In this document: in pieces, positions 53,170-61,680 of the stretch
How positions within the stretch are numbered: position 1 is the stretch's first letter
Layout: every line of letters begins with the position of its first letter
Assembly: GCA_017553785.1 (NCBI GenBank)
Contig: JAFZKD010000119.1
Location: forward strand, 62,001 to 126,000
DNA from: Muribaculaceae bacterium
GTDB lineage: Bacteria; Bacteroidota; Bacteroidia; Bacteroidales; Muribaculaceae
DNA length: 64,000 bases
Direction: 5' to 3'
Position numbers and translations under genes: made by a program
The notes under the pieces: model-generated
Database searches by the model: none
What the model was told of the DNA's origin: nothing
What the model saw: the letters and a program-made list of their open reading frames with translations, nothing else

Positions 53170-55240
53170 TGGTGTTACCGTTGGGACCGGTCACCAACTG
53201 ACCGTACACGCCATTGCGCTGAGTCCACTGCCAAGAACAAGAGTTGCACAACTCCACGATTTGATCATAAGACGGCATGCGACCGCCGGGATAATGGGCG
53301 CAGGCCGCATCGTCCGACGGATCCAACTCCGTCTTGTTATCGACAAAGCCGTCAAGGCCAAAAGAACTATCTGTGCAGTACTTCGTGTAACCGTCATGAA
53401 GATGGCCGTTCGCATCATAATACTCGTGATACCACTTGTAGGTATTCCAATCGTAGTAACTTTTTGGTGCCGTCTCGCCCCAGGCGAAGTAGTCGCCGTA
53501 TTCCTCGGGACTGCTGGCGCCCACGTTGCGCGTCGCCCAAATGGTGCCAGATGGCAGACCCAGATCAACCCAGTCGCCCTCCTCTTCCTCGTCGATCTTG
53601 AACGAAGCGAGGGGGCTCGCCTCGATGGTGTAGCCCATAACAGTCACCGTGGGCCGCACATGATAGGTTTTGTCCCGCTGCAAACCCGTGAACGACGTGA
53701 CATGGTTCACGTTATTGAGGTCTGTCGTGCTGTAGCCCTGCTGCCACGACTGCAACTGGTTGTCATTCTCGTCAAACAGGCGCAGCCCCACCGTAGTGGG
53801 CAGCAGCACCCGCCGCGAGGAGGTGGTGCTGATGATCGCCGTCGTCGCCGGGTTGCCCTTTTTATAGGACGGTGTGGTGAACAGCGGCAGCAGGTAACGG
53901 TCTTCCATAATCTTGGGTTCACCGCTCAGTAACGGCGGGGTGGAAGCCTCGCCTGAATGACCGAATACCGACCAGCTTGCATACAGGGACACCTGCCACG
54001 GCATGGTGGTGCTGCAATAGCTGTCGCGGCAAGCGTCATAAAGTCTGCCTCCGGCAAACTGCGTCGCATCGAACACGAAGTCCAGGCGCTCACGCACGCC
54101 AGCCGACACATTGACACCAACACCGTTGCGGGTGCCGTTGAGTGCAAACCTCAGGCCGGGAATCAGGCCGACGCCGGCATAGCCGTTCATGCTGACCTGC
54201 GCCACGTCGGTGCCGCCGTCATTGCTGTAAGTGGAGCCTATATTCCAGTGACCGTCGCTGTAGGTGTAGGATGACACGTCGGTGCGGTTGAAGTGGCCGC
54301 TGTAGTCCAGGCGCACCTCGCCCGACTCCTCGACGTAGCCCTTCAACGTGAGTTGAGGGGTGAGGAACAGGACAGGCACACCATAAATATACAGGATGGG
54401 GATGCGGCCCACCGTCACGCTGCCCAGGTCAAAACTGCGGTAAAAGTCCGCCGAGCTCACCGCGCTCATGCTGAAGTTGCTGGTCAGCTCGTTGCGCACA
54501 TCGATGTTGACAAACCACGGTGTGTTGCGGGTCTTGCGAACCTGCAGGGAGATTGATGCCCTGTCGCGCGCGTGGGCTGTGGCGGTCACACCGCCACCCG
54601 AGAAATTGGCGTCAAAGGTGGCGTTCCACAGTTCTTGTGACAGCGCGAACTCGGCTCGTGAGGGAGCGTGCATCATGAGGTTATCGGCCGATGTGCTGTC
54701 GGTAGCGGCCTCAATCTCGACATCAATGAACAACTGGTCGAACACGTCGTCAAGCCCCACTTGCATGCAATTGTAGCGTATGCCGCCTGCTACAGGGACA
54801 ATGCCCGTCACGCGCGCCATGATGCCGTCGGGGAACGGCGTGCAGTCGGCAGTGGAGACTACCACATTGCCCATGATGGGACGCTTGGCGACGGGGACTG
54901 TCGATGACAAGGTGAACGAGACGGTATCGGCATCGGTGATGACATCATTGTAATCGGCAGTAATCAGGAACACGTCGCTTTTCAACTCGGTGGCGGGTGG
55001 TCCGTTAAGGATGATGTTAATAACTGCATTGATGTCGGCGATGGTGATTTCGCCGTCGTTGTTGACATCGGCGGCATAGTGGTTGCCGTTGCCGCCCAGG
55101 ATGACGTCAATGACACAGTTAACGTCAGCCACAGTCACCTCGCCGTCGCCGTTCACGTCACCGTAAAGATTGCTCTGGGCATAGCCGTTAAAAGGCAAAG
55201 CCATGAGCAGTAACAGCAGGAGTAGTTGAATCTTTTTCAT
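52967..55240 (-). CDS. DGR target protein: secreted, N-terminal dockerin pair, C-terminal variable lectin-like domain
   Basis: A 757-residue exported protein. Signal peptide (about 1-21), then a dockerin-like pair at about 25-82 (GDVNGDGEVTVADVNCVID, DVNNDGEITIADINAVIN), then about 480 residues of beta-rich sequence that I do not recognise (with VFLITADYNDVITDADTVSF and LRFALNGTRNGVGVNVSAGV), a linker (IDEEEEGDW) and a domain from about 590 (WVDLGLPSGTIWATRNVGAS, YGDYFAWGE, GRMPSYDQIVELCNSC) of the type common in Bacteroidales and used as a C-type-lectin/FGE-like scaffold for VRs. The VR forms residues 691-757. A TATTTTTG promoter box lies at 55279-55272 on the - strand. The accessory gene, TR and RT follow on the same strand. 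Ligand recognition outside the cell is the expected job. Confidence 0.92.
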   Translation of the reverse strand: MKKIQLLLLLLLMALPFNGYAQSNLYGDVNGDGEVTVADVNCVIDVILGGNGNHYAADVNNDGEITIADINAVINIILNGPPATELKSDVFLITADYNDVITDADTVSFTLSSTVPVAKRPIMGNVVVSTADCTPFPDGIMARVTGIVPVAGGIRYNCMQVGLDDVFDQLFIDVEIEAATDSTSADNLMMHAPSRAEFALSQELWNATFDANFSGGGVTATAHARDRASISLQVRKTRNTPWFVNIDVRNELTSNFSMSAVSSADFYRSFDLGSVTVGRIPILYIYGVPVLFLTPQLTLKGYVEESGEVRLDYSGHFNRTDVSSYTYSDGHWNIGSTYSNDGGTDVAQVSMNGYAGVGLIPGLRFALNGTRNGVGVNVSAGVRERLDFVFDATQFAGGRLYDACRDSYCSTTMPWQVSLYASWSVFGHSGEASTPPLLSGEPKIMEDRYLLPLFTTPSYKKGNPATTAIISTTSSRRVLLPTTVGLRLFDENDNQLQSWQQGYSTTDLNNVNHVTSFTGLQRDKTYHVRPTVTVMGYTIEASPLASFKIDEEEEGDWVDLGLPSGTIWATRNVGASSPEEYGDYFAWGETAPKSYYDWNTYKWYHEYYDANGHLHDGYTKYCTDSSFGLDGFVDNKTELDPSDDAACAHYPGGRMPSYDQIVELCNSCSWQWTQRNGVYGQLVTGPNGNTMFLPAAGGRWSDSLVDAGSYGYYWSRTLYSSSPYRAYYLYFTSGYWYDWSSRYSRYFGYAVRAVRVS

Positions 55241-55342
55241 CGTTTCAATTGGTTTTATTGCTCTTCAGTGGCAAAAATACAAAAAATGTCCCATACTGGG
55301 CTTAAAAAATCTCTAATCTTCAATGAATAAGTTTTTTTTCAC

Positions 55343-55350
55343 TAATTTTG
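55343..55350 (+). promoter_or_regulatory. Promoter box of dsbD
   Basis: TAATTTTG matches the -7 element; no TTG at the expected spacing is seen (a TTC lies there). ATG of dsbD is at 55379. Confidence 0.45.
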
Positions 55351-55378
55351 TACCCATCTAAATAACCCAACTGTTACG

Positions 55379-57445
55379 ATGAAGAAGATTGCGACATTAC
55401 TGACGATGGTCACAGTGGCGCTGCTGGCAGCAGCCCAGTTGGCCAATCCTGTCACCTTTACCTCCCAACTCAAGACCACCGACGGCTCCAGCGAGGGCGA
55501 AATCGTGTTCACCGGCAAAATCGACAAGGGCTGGCACGTCTATTCCACCAACCTGGGCGACGCGGGCCCTACCGAGGCCGCCATTACCTTCCACAAGAAG
55601 GACGGTGTGGAACCCGTGGGCAAACTCAAGGCCGTGGGCAAGGAAATCTCGCAGTTCGATGAGATGTTCGGCGCCAAATTGCGCTATTTTGAGAACAACG
55701 TGCAGTTTGTGCAGAAGGTGAAGTTCACCAAGCCCAACTACGATATCGATGCCGACCTGGAATATGGTGCCTGCAACGACCAGTCGTGCCTGCCGCCCTC
55801 GAGCGCAAGTTTCAAGAAGTCCGGCAAGTCACCCGCCGTTGACGGCAACAAGGATAAAGAAGAACAGGACAAAAAGGATGCCGAGGCACTTGCCAAGGCA
55901 AAGGCCGACTCTCTGGCTGCCTTAGCTGCAGCAGCCGATAGTGCCGCCCTGGTTCCAGCCGTGGACAGCGCGGCCATCGCCGCCCTTGACCATGACGCGT
56001 TGTGGAAACCCGTCGTTGGCGACATCCAGCGCTTTGACGGCACCGACAGCAGTTCCAGCAGTTCGTTGTGGAAAATCTTCCTGCTGGGCTTGCTCGGCGG
56101 ACTGATTGCCCTGTTCACACCCTGCGTGTGGCCCATCATCCCCATGACGGTGAGCTTCTTCCTCAAGCGCGCCAAGAATGATAAGAAGAAAGGCATCAAG
56201 GACGCCATCACCTATGGCATCTCGATTGTCGTCATTTATCTGCTGTTGGGTCTTATCGTGACGGCCATCTTCGGTCCCAGCGCCCTCAACGCCCTCTCGA
56301 CCAACGCGGTGTTCAACATCTTCCTGTGCCTGCTGCTGGTGGTGTTCGCATTGTCGTTCTTCGGCATGTTCGAGATCAAGTTGCCCAGCAAGTGGTCCAA
56401 CGCAGTAGATAACAAGGCCAGCAACACCAGCGGCCTGCTGTCCATATTCCTGATGGCCTTCACGCTGGCCCTCGTGTCGTTCTCCTGCACGGGTCCCATC
56501 ATCGGCTTCCTGCTCGTGGACTTCGCCACAAGCGGCAACTTCTGGGGACCCGCCATCGGCATGTTGGGCTTTGCCCTTGCCCTGGCGCTGCCGTTCACGC
56601 TGTTTGCCCTCTTCCCCTCGTGGCTCAAGTCGGCACCCAAGTCAGGCGGCTGGATGAACATCCTCAAGGTGGTGCTCGGTTTCATCGAGTTGGCATTTGC
56701 CTGCAAGTTCTTCTCGGTGGCCGACCTCGCCTACGGCTGGCATCTGATGGACCGTGAGGTGTTCCTGTGCCTGTGGATTGCCATCTTCGGTCTGCTCGGC
56801 CTCTACCTGATCGGCAAACTCAAGTTCAAGAGTGACATTGTTGAGCCTGGCGATGAGACCAAGCCCATGCCCGTCATCTGCATCATGGGCGGACTGGTTT
56901 CAATCGCCTTCGCCATCTATATGTTGCCTGGCCTGTGGGGCGCGCCGTGCAAGGCTGTCAGCGCCTTTGCGCCGCCCATGAACACCCAGGACTTCAACCT
57001 CAACACCAAGGAGGTGCGCGCCGCTTACACCGACTATGAGCAGGGCATGGCCGCCGCGGCCGCGGCCGGCAAACCCGTGTTCCTGGACTTCACCGGATTC
57101 GGCTGCGTGAACTGCCGCAAGATGGAGGCCGCCGTGTGGACCGACCCCAGCGTGGCCGACAAGCTCAACAAGGACTATGTGCTCATCTCGCTGTTTGTTG
57201 ATGACAAGCGCCCGTTACCCGAGCCCATCGAGGTGACCGAGGCCACTGGCGAAAAGCGCACCCTGCGCACCATCGGTGACAAGTGGAGCTACCTGCAGCG
57301 CTACAAGTTCGGCAGCAATACGCAGCCGTTCTACGTGTGCGTGGATCCGCAGGGCAACGCCCTGAGCGGCTCCTTCAGCTACAAGGAGGACGTCCCCGCC
57401 TTCCTCGACTTCCTGGACGGAGGCCTTACAAAATTCAAGGAATAA
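55379..57445 (+). CDS. dsbD: Thiol:disulfide interchange protein DsbD
   Basis: A 688-residue inner-membrane protein that moves reducing power from cytosolic thioredoxin to the periplasm. Order: signal peptide; N-terminal DsbD alpha-type beta domain (about 22-150, ending YGACNDQSCLPPS with its Cys pair); a charged Ala/Lys/Asp linker; a hydrophobic domain with FTPCVWPIIPMT and CTGPIIGFLL carrying the membrane cysteines; and a C-terminal thioredoxin-like domain with DFTGFGCVNCRKME around residue 575. All cysteine pairs are present. It may supply electrons to the TlpA-like protein encoded at 49226-50350. The CyuA-like gene follows 18 bases downstream. Confidence 0.92.
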   Translation: MKKIATLLTMVTVALLAAAQLANPVTFTSQLKTTDGSSEGEIVFTGKIDKGWHVYSTNLGDAGPTEAAITFHKKDGVEPVGKLKAVGKEISQFDEMFGAKLRYFENNVQFVQKVKFTKPNYDIDADLEYGACNDQSCLPPSSASFKKSGKSPAVDGNKDKEEQDKKDAEALAKAKADSLAALAAAADSAALVPAVDSAAIAALDHDALWKPVVGDIQRFDGTDSSSSSSLWKIFLLGLLGGLIALFTPCVWPIIPMTVSFFLKRAKNDKKKGIKDAITYGISIVVIYLLLGLIVTAIFGPSALNALSTNAVFNIFLCLLLVVFALSFFGMFEIKLPSKWSNAVDNKASNTSGLLSIFLMAFTLALVSFSCTGPIIGFLLVDFATSGNFWGPAIGMLGFALALALPFTLFALFPSWLKSAPKSGGWMNILKVVLGFIELAFACKFFSVADLAYGWHLMDREVFLCLWIAIFGLLGLYLIGKLKFKSDIVEPGDETKPMPVICIMGGLVSIAFAIYMLPGLWGAPCKAVSAFAPPMNTQDFNLNTKEVRAAYTDYEQGMAAAAAAGKPVFLDFTGFGCVNCRKMEAAVWTDPSVADKLNKDYVLISLFVDDKRPLPEPIEVTEATGEKRTLRTIGDKWSYLQRYKFGSNTQPFYVCVDPQGNALSGSFSYKEDVPAFLDFLDGGLTKFKE

Positions 57446-57463
57446 AAACTAAAAACCATACCA

Positions 57464-58753
57464 ATGATTGAACCAAATATCAGAGAACAGATTATTGCGC
57501 TAATTAAGCGTGAAGTAGTGCCCGCCGTAGGCTGTACCGAGCCCATGGCCGTGGCATTGTGCGTGGCCCGCGCCACCGAAGGACTGGGCCACATACCAGA
57601 AAAAATCACCGTTCTACTCAGTGCCAACATACTCAAGAACGCCATGGGCGTGGGCATCCCCGGCACCGGCATGATCGGCCTGCCCATCGCCATCGCCCTG
57701 GGCGCCATTATCGGCAAATCAGAGTATAAACTCGAAGTGCTCAAGGACATCACCCCCGAGGCGCTGGAGCAAGGCAAGCAGTACATCAACGATGGGCGCA
57801 TCGACATTCAACTGAAGCCGGACTGCTGCGACAAGCTGTATGTTGAGGCCATCTGCGAGGGCGGCGGACACAAGGCCGGTGCCATCATCCAAGGCTCGCA
57901 CACCCGCTTCGTACAGCTTTCCAGCGACGACAAGACCATGCTCATCGACCCTGTACCCGACGGTTTTGCAGGCGACGACAGTAACGACATCGCGCTTAAT
58001 CTGCGTCTGGTCTATGACTTTGCCATGCAGGCGCCAATTGACGAGATCCGTTTCATCCTCGAAACCCGAGACTACAACCTCAAAGCCGCCGAGGAGTCCC
58101 TCAAGGGCAATTACGGCCACTGCCTGGGAAAAACGATGAACAGACCGCTGAGCCACGGCATCTTCGGCAACACCATCTTCTCACGCATCCTCTCCAAGAC
58201 CGCACTGGCGTGTGACGCGCGCATGGGAGGCGCGCTCATTCCCGTGATGAGTAACAGCGGATCGGGCAACCAGGGCATCTGTGCCACCAACCCCGTTGCC
58301 GTATATGCGATGGAGAACGAGAATACCGAGGAGGAACTCATCCGCGCCCTCACGCTGAGCCACCTCACTGCCATCTACATCAAGCAGAGCCTGGGCAAAC
58401 TCAGCGCCCTGTGCGGCTGCGTGGTCGCCTCCATCGGCAGCAGTTGCGGCATCACCTATCTGATGGGTGGCGACTATGAGCGTATGTGCCATGCCGTGAA
58501 AAACATGGTTGCCAACCTCACTGGCATGATTTGTGACGGCGCCAAGCCCAGTTGCGCGTTAAAGATCACATCGGGCGTCTCCACCGCCCTGCTGAGTGCC
58601 GTGCTCGCCATGGAGGGCCGCCACGTCACCAGTGCCGAAGGCATCGTCGATGACGACGTGGACCGATGCATCCACAACCTCACCATCATCGGTGCCGACG
58701 CCATGTGCGCCACCGACCAGATGGTCCTCGACATCATGACCAGCAAGAAATAG
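57464..58753 (+). CDS. L-cysteine desulfidase-like protein (CyuA/YhaM, UPF0597 family)
   Basis: A 429-residue cytosolic protein of the UPF0597 family, related to L-serine dehydratase alpha chains and to archaeal and bacterial L-cysteine desulfidases. Motifs: VPAVGCTEPMAVALCVARA near residue 20, MGVGIPGTGMIGLPIAIALG, GNQGICATNPVAVYAM and CGCVVASIGSSCGI; the cysteines are consistent with an oxygen-sensitive iron-sulfur cluster. It would break down cysteine to pyruvate, ammonia and sulfide. It is 18 bases behind dsbD and ends before a strong terminator, so the pair is likely one operon. Confidence 0.87.
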   Translation: MIEPNIREQIIALIKREVVPAVGCTEPMAVALCVARATEGLGHIPEKITVLLSANILKNAMGVGIPGTGMIGLPIAIALGAIIGKSEYKLEVLKDITPEALEQGKQYINDGRIDIQLKPDCCDKLYVEAICEGGGHKAGAIIQGSHTRFVQLSSDDKTMLIDPVPDGFAGDDSNDIALNLRLVYDFAMQAPIDEIRFILETRDYNLKAAEESLKGNYGHCLGKTMNRPLSHGIFGNTIFSRILSKTALACDARMGGALIPVMSNSGSGNQGICATNPVAVYAMENENTEEELIRALTLSHLTAIYIKQSLGKLSALCGCVVASIGSSCGITYLMGGDYERMCHAVKNMVANLTGMICDGAKPSCALKITSGVSTALLSAVLAMEGRHVTSAEGIVDDDVDRCIHNLTIIGADAMCATDQMVLDIMTSKK

Positions 58754-58777
58754 ACCTTATATCACACAAATAGAAAG

Positions 58778-58810
58778 CGAGGGTTGCGCACGATACGCAA
58801 CCCTCGTTTT
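58778..58810 (+). terminator. Terminator between the dsbD operon and the SusC/SusD operon
   Basis: CGAGGGTTGCG (58778-58788) and CGCAACCCTCG (58796-58806) form a perfect 11-bp stem with a 7-base loop, followed by TTTT on the + strand. The convergent operon could use the other face. Confidence 0.85.
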
Positions 58811-58843
58811 ATCAGAGAACAGGTCAATAAGACCTATCTTAAA

Positions 58844-59383
58844 TTACTCGTCGGCTGTGAAACCACTGTAGCGGAAACCGCTAACCCTGTATTTTGCATA
58901 GCCATAGGCATCGGGATATCCGTCATCGCTGAACGAGACATAGAACACGATCGAATCAGTGGGGACACCGCTTGCCAAATGGGCAGCACCGGTCATGATT
59001 TTGCCGCCGGTGATCGCCACATTAACATCCTCATAACCCTCAACCAGGTTATTGTCCTCAGTCGTATTGTTCGAGAAAGTCATGTTAGCGGGGTCGCAAT
59101 TCACCTTTACCTTGAAGTCCCAGAAGTTACCCAGGTCGCTTACAATCATCTCATTAGGATCATTTGCAGCTGAGTTAAAGGTCAGCATGTGAACACGTCC
59201 AAGACCAAAGAGGTCAGCATCCTCATAGACAAGACCTCCAGCGTCATCAACGGCATCAACCGTGACGTACCAGTCACCAGCCATGTTGACGGTTGCGGTG
59301 TTCTCGATCTCCTCTTTCTCGCATGACGTGAATGCCACCAGCACTCCCATCAGCATCAGTATTGAATATAATGTCTTTTTCAT
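58844..59383 (-). CDS. Lipoprotein, putative lipid-binding family (PF12888-like)
   Basis: A 179-residue lipid-anchored protein. ATG 59383 gives MKKTLYSILMLMGVLVAFTSC with lipobox Cys at 21; two earlier ATGs lengthen the signal without need. NMAGDWYVTVDAVDDAGG after the anchor and a beta-barrel-like remainder resemble the lipid-binding family that closes many SusC/SusD operons. It is the last gene of a four-gene operon and probably helps bind or hold the ligand at the surface. The substrate is unknown. Confidence 0.75.
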   Translation of the reverse strand: MKKTLYSILMLMGVLVAFTSCEKEEIENTATVNMAGDWYVTVDAVDDAGGLVYEDADLFGLGRVHMLTFNSAANDPNEMIVSDLGNFWDFKVKVNCDPANMTFSNNTTEDNNLVEGYEDVNVAITGGKIMTGAAHLASGVPTDSIVFYVSFSDDGYPDAYGYAKYRVSGFRYSGFTADE

Positions 59384-59412
59384 AATCATATTCCAATTAA
59401 ATAGGTTCATAG

Positions 59413-60138
59413 TTAATCACCAACTCTGTTGAGTACCAGATCCATATAAATCTGGCCAGCATAGCACAGACTGTAAGTGATGGTACCATCGGCATAGACG
59501 CCATCGTCCAGATAATCGATACCATCGCCCCAACCAGCAATATAGCTGTCAAGCAACTCGATGTTGCCATCGTTGTCAACGCTGACATAGGCCGTCATGG
59601 CATAGCGGGCGCCATAACCGCGGATCTGCTCATACCAGCCACCGAAGATATCGTTCACATAGAACATACCGGGGAGCAACTGGGTGAACGTGATACCCGT
59701 GCACTGGGTGGTGTTGCCATAATAGGCAGCACGGTCGGCATAGGTGCGGGCCTGCTGGTACATCGACGCCTCCATATCGGTGTCATAAGTGCCACTGATG
59801 TCGAGCGTAACCGACGGATCATAAACAAACACATTGCGGGTCTCAGTTGCACTGAAGCCGTCAGGGTTGGTCACTGTGTAGCTCACACTGTACAAACCAA
59901 TCTCGTTCTTGTTGAAATCGGTAGTTACTACAACCTGGTTAGTAACGTCTTCACCGCCCAAGTCGGCAGTGTAACCGGGGTCAACATAATCCTGTCCCAC
60001 CGGCACGGCCACATCACCGCCCTCAAGAGTGATAACGGGATAGTAAGTGATGTCGGTCAGGCCCTCGGTATCCTTGTCACAGGAAGTGAGCGACATGGCC
60101 ACCAAAGCACCGATTACCAAATATTTAATATTCTTCAT
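59413..60138 (-). CDS. Lipoprotein with Ig-like DUF5011/DUF5012-type domain
   Basis: A 241-residue lipid-anchored protein. ATG 60138 gives the signal MKNIKYLVIGALVAMSLTSC (Cys at 20); ATG 60144 is two codons earlier. The N-terminal domain (YPVITLEGGDVAVPVGQDYV, then GLYSVSYTVTNPDGFSATET) is a typical DUF5011-like immunoglobulin fold. The C-terminal half, rich in Tyr and Gly, is the DUF5012-type part. It stands between the SusD and lipid-binding genes, in an order seen in many Bacteroidales import operons. Confidence 0.8.
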   Translation of the reverse strand: MKNIKYLVIGALVAMSLTSCDKDTEGLTDITYYPVITLEGGDVAVPVGQDYVDPGYTADLGGEDVTNQVVVTTDFNKNEIGLYSVSYTVTNPDGFSATETRNVFVYDPSVTLDISGTYDTDMEASMYQQARTYADRAAYYGNTTQCTGITFTQLLPGMFYVNDIFGGWYEQIRGYGARYAMTAYVSVDNDGNIELLDSYIAGWGDGIDYLDDGVYADGTITYSLCYAGQIYMDLVLNRVGD

Positions 60139-60174
60139 AGTCATATTTCTCTTTAAGAATTGATCACATTAGAA

Positions 60175-61656
60175 TTACTTAGCCCAGAATACGGGAGCGC
60201 TATCACCAGGATAGTCAGGCGTGTTCTGGTTGCGGTTAGCCGAAGATTCTGCATAGGGGAATCGCTGCAGAATGGTCGTCACAGAAGTGTTGCACTTGAT
60301 TGGCTTGTACAAGGTACCGGGAATATAGTATTCAGGATGATAAGAATCGGACTGCTCATTGTACAGATCCTCACCCTTCACAACGCTACCCATTTCAGGG
60401 TAACCAAGACGGCGCAACTCACACCAACCCTCGAAGCTGTTATAACCCGACAGGTCGATCCACTTCTGGATACCGATGGCGCGCTTGTAGTTGCTTCCAT
60501 CAAGCGGATAGGCTAAGATAGCAGCATCAGCGCCAGTAACGCCAGCATTGTCAAACGATGCCTCGATGGCCTTGCGGTAATACTCTTGAGCCTTACCGAT
60601 ATTGCCGTTCTTGGCATAGTATTCAGCAATGTAGAAATTGATGTCCGAAGTACTGATCAGAACAACGGGGTCATCATAGTGGGCGTTGGGACGGCACCAG
60701 TAAGCAGCCTTATAGCTTGCCGTGGTGCTGAAGTTGGTACCACTGACACCACCGGTGTAGTCACCATCGCTATTGGGAGTGAAGTAAGCCTGAAGGCGGG
60801 CATCACCATATTCGCTCATCGTTCCCAGCAATGCGAGGTTGAGAATGATGTTCTTTTGTGAAGCGCCATAGCTAGTAAACGCATCCTCCATGAAGAAGGG
60901 GTTTGCCTGGCCGGCCTCGTTCTTCCAGCAGTTGGCAAATTCCACGTTGCTGGTGGGGAAGTTGTCCTCGTTAATCAGAGCAGCAATCTGAGCGTTCACG
61001 TCCTTCACACCGCTCTCACGAGTAAGGATGCGCAGTTTAAGCGCGTTGGCAAACTTAATCCAGTCAGCAGCCGTTCCACCCGGGTAGAGCAGGCTGGTAG
61101 CCACCTGGTCACTGCCGCTCACCTTGGCAAGAGCCTCATCGAGCTCAGCAAGAATGCCATCATAAATGGTCTGACCATCATCATATTCAGGAGTGAGGTA
61201 CTCCAGGTTCTGAGCCTGGGTATAAGGCACCTCACCATAGCAGTCCACGAGCACCTGATAAGTGAAGACTCGCAAAGTAGTGGCAGCCAGATAGGTGCCC
61301 CAATCCTCGTTGGCAGCAGCCATCTCGCGGATGGTCTTAATATTGTTCAGCACTCGCGTGTTAAGCTGGGTGTAGGTGCTGCTGGAACGCGTAGGACTCA
61401 TAGTAAACTGACTGTAGTCCAGATAGTTACTGGTACCGAAGTACTGTGAATAGTACTGTGTGAAGTAGCCACTCACGGTACGCAGGAAATCGCCATAGCT
61501 GTGGCACACATTCAGCTCAACAGCGGGCAACATCATGTTGGGGGTCATATTCTCCTGGGTGGGAGAGTTGGGATCTTGGTTGATGTCCAGATAGTCGTCA
61601 CAGGACGTAAAAGCCAAACCGAGAACCAGAAGACTTGCAAAAAATATTTTTTTCAT
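60175..61656 (-). CDS. SusD/RagB-type lipoprotein (SusD-like_2 type)
   Basis: A 493-residue surface lipoprotein with lipobox MKKIFFASLLVLGLAFTSC (Cys at 19). YLDINQDPNSPTQENMTPN after the anchor and the SPTRSSSTYTQLNTRVLNNI region are typical of the SusD-like_2 family; the C-terminal part has KWIDLSGYNSFEGWCELRRL. It partners the SusC-like protein whose gene ends 24 bases upstream. Together they would import an oligomeric nutrient, possibly peptides or glycans; which is not visible. Confidence 0.9.
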   Translation of the reverse strand: MKKIFFASLLVLGLAFTSCDDYLDINQDPNSPTQENMTPNMMLPAVELNVCHSYGDFLRTVSGYFTQYYSQYFGTSNYLDYSQFTMSPTRSSSTYTQLNTRVLNNIKTIREMAAANEDWGTYLAATTLRVFTYQVLVDCYGEVPYTQAQNLEYLTPEYDDGQTIYDGILAELDEALAKVSGSDQVATSLLYPGGTAADWIKFANALKLRILTRESGVKDVNAQIAALINEDNFPTSNVEFANCWKNEAGQANPFFMEDAFTSYGASQKNIILNLALLGTMSEYGDARLQAYFTPNSDGDYTGGVSGTNFSTTASYKAAYWCRPNAHYDDPVVLISTSDINFYIAEYYAKNGNIGKAQEYYRKAIEASFDNAGVTGADAAILAYPLDGSNYKRAIGIQKWIDLSGYNSFEGWCELRRLGYPEMGSVVKGEDLYNEQSDSYHPEYYIPGTLYKPIKCNTSVTTILQRFPYAESSANRNQNTPDYPGDSAPVFWAK

Positions 61657-61680
61657 AATCTTTTTCTCCTCATTAATTAA

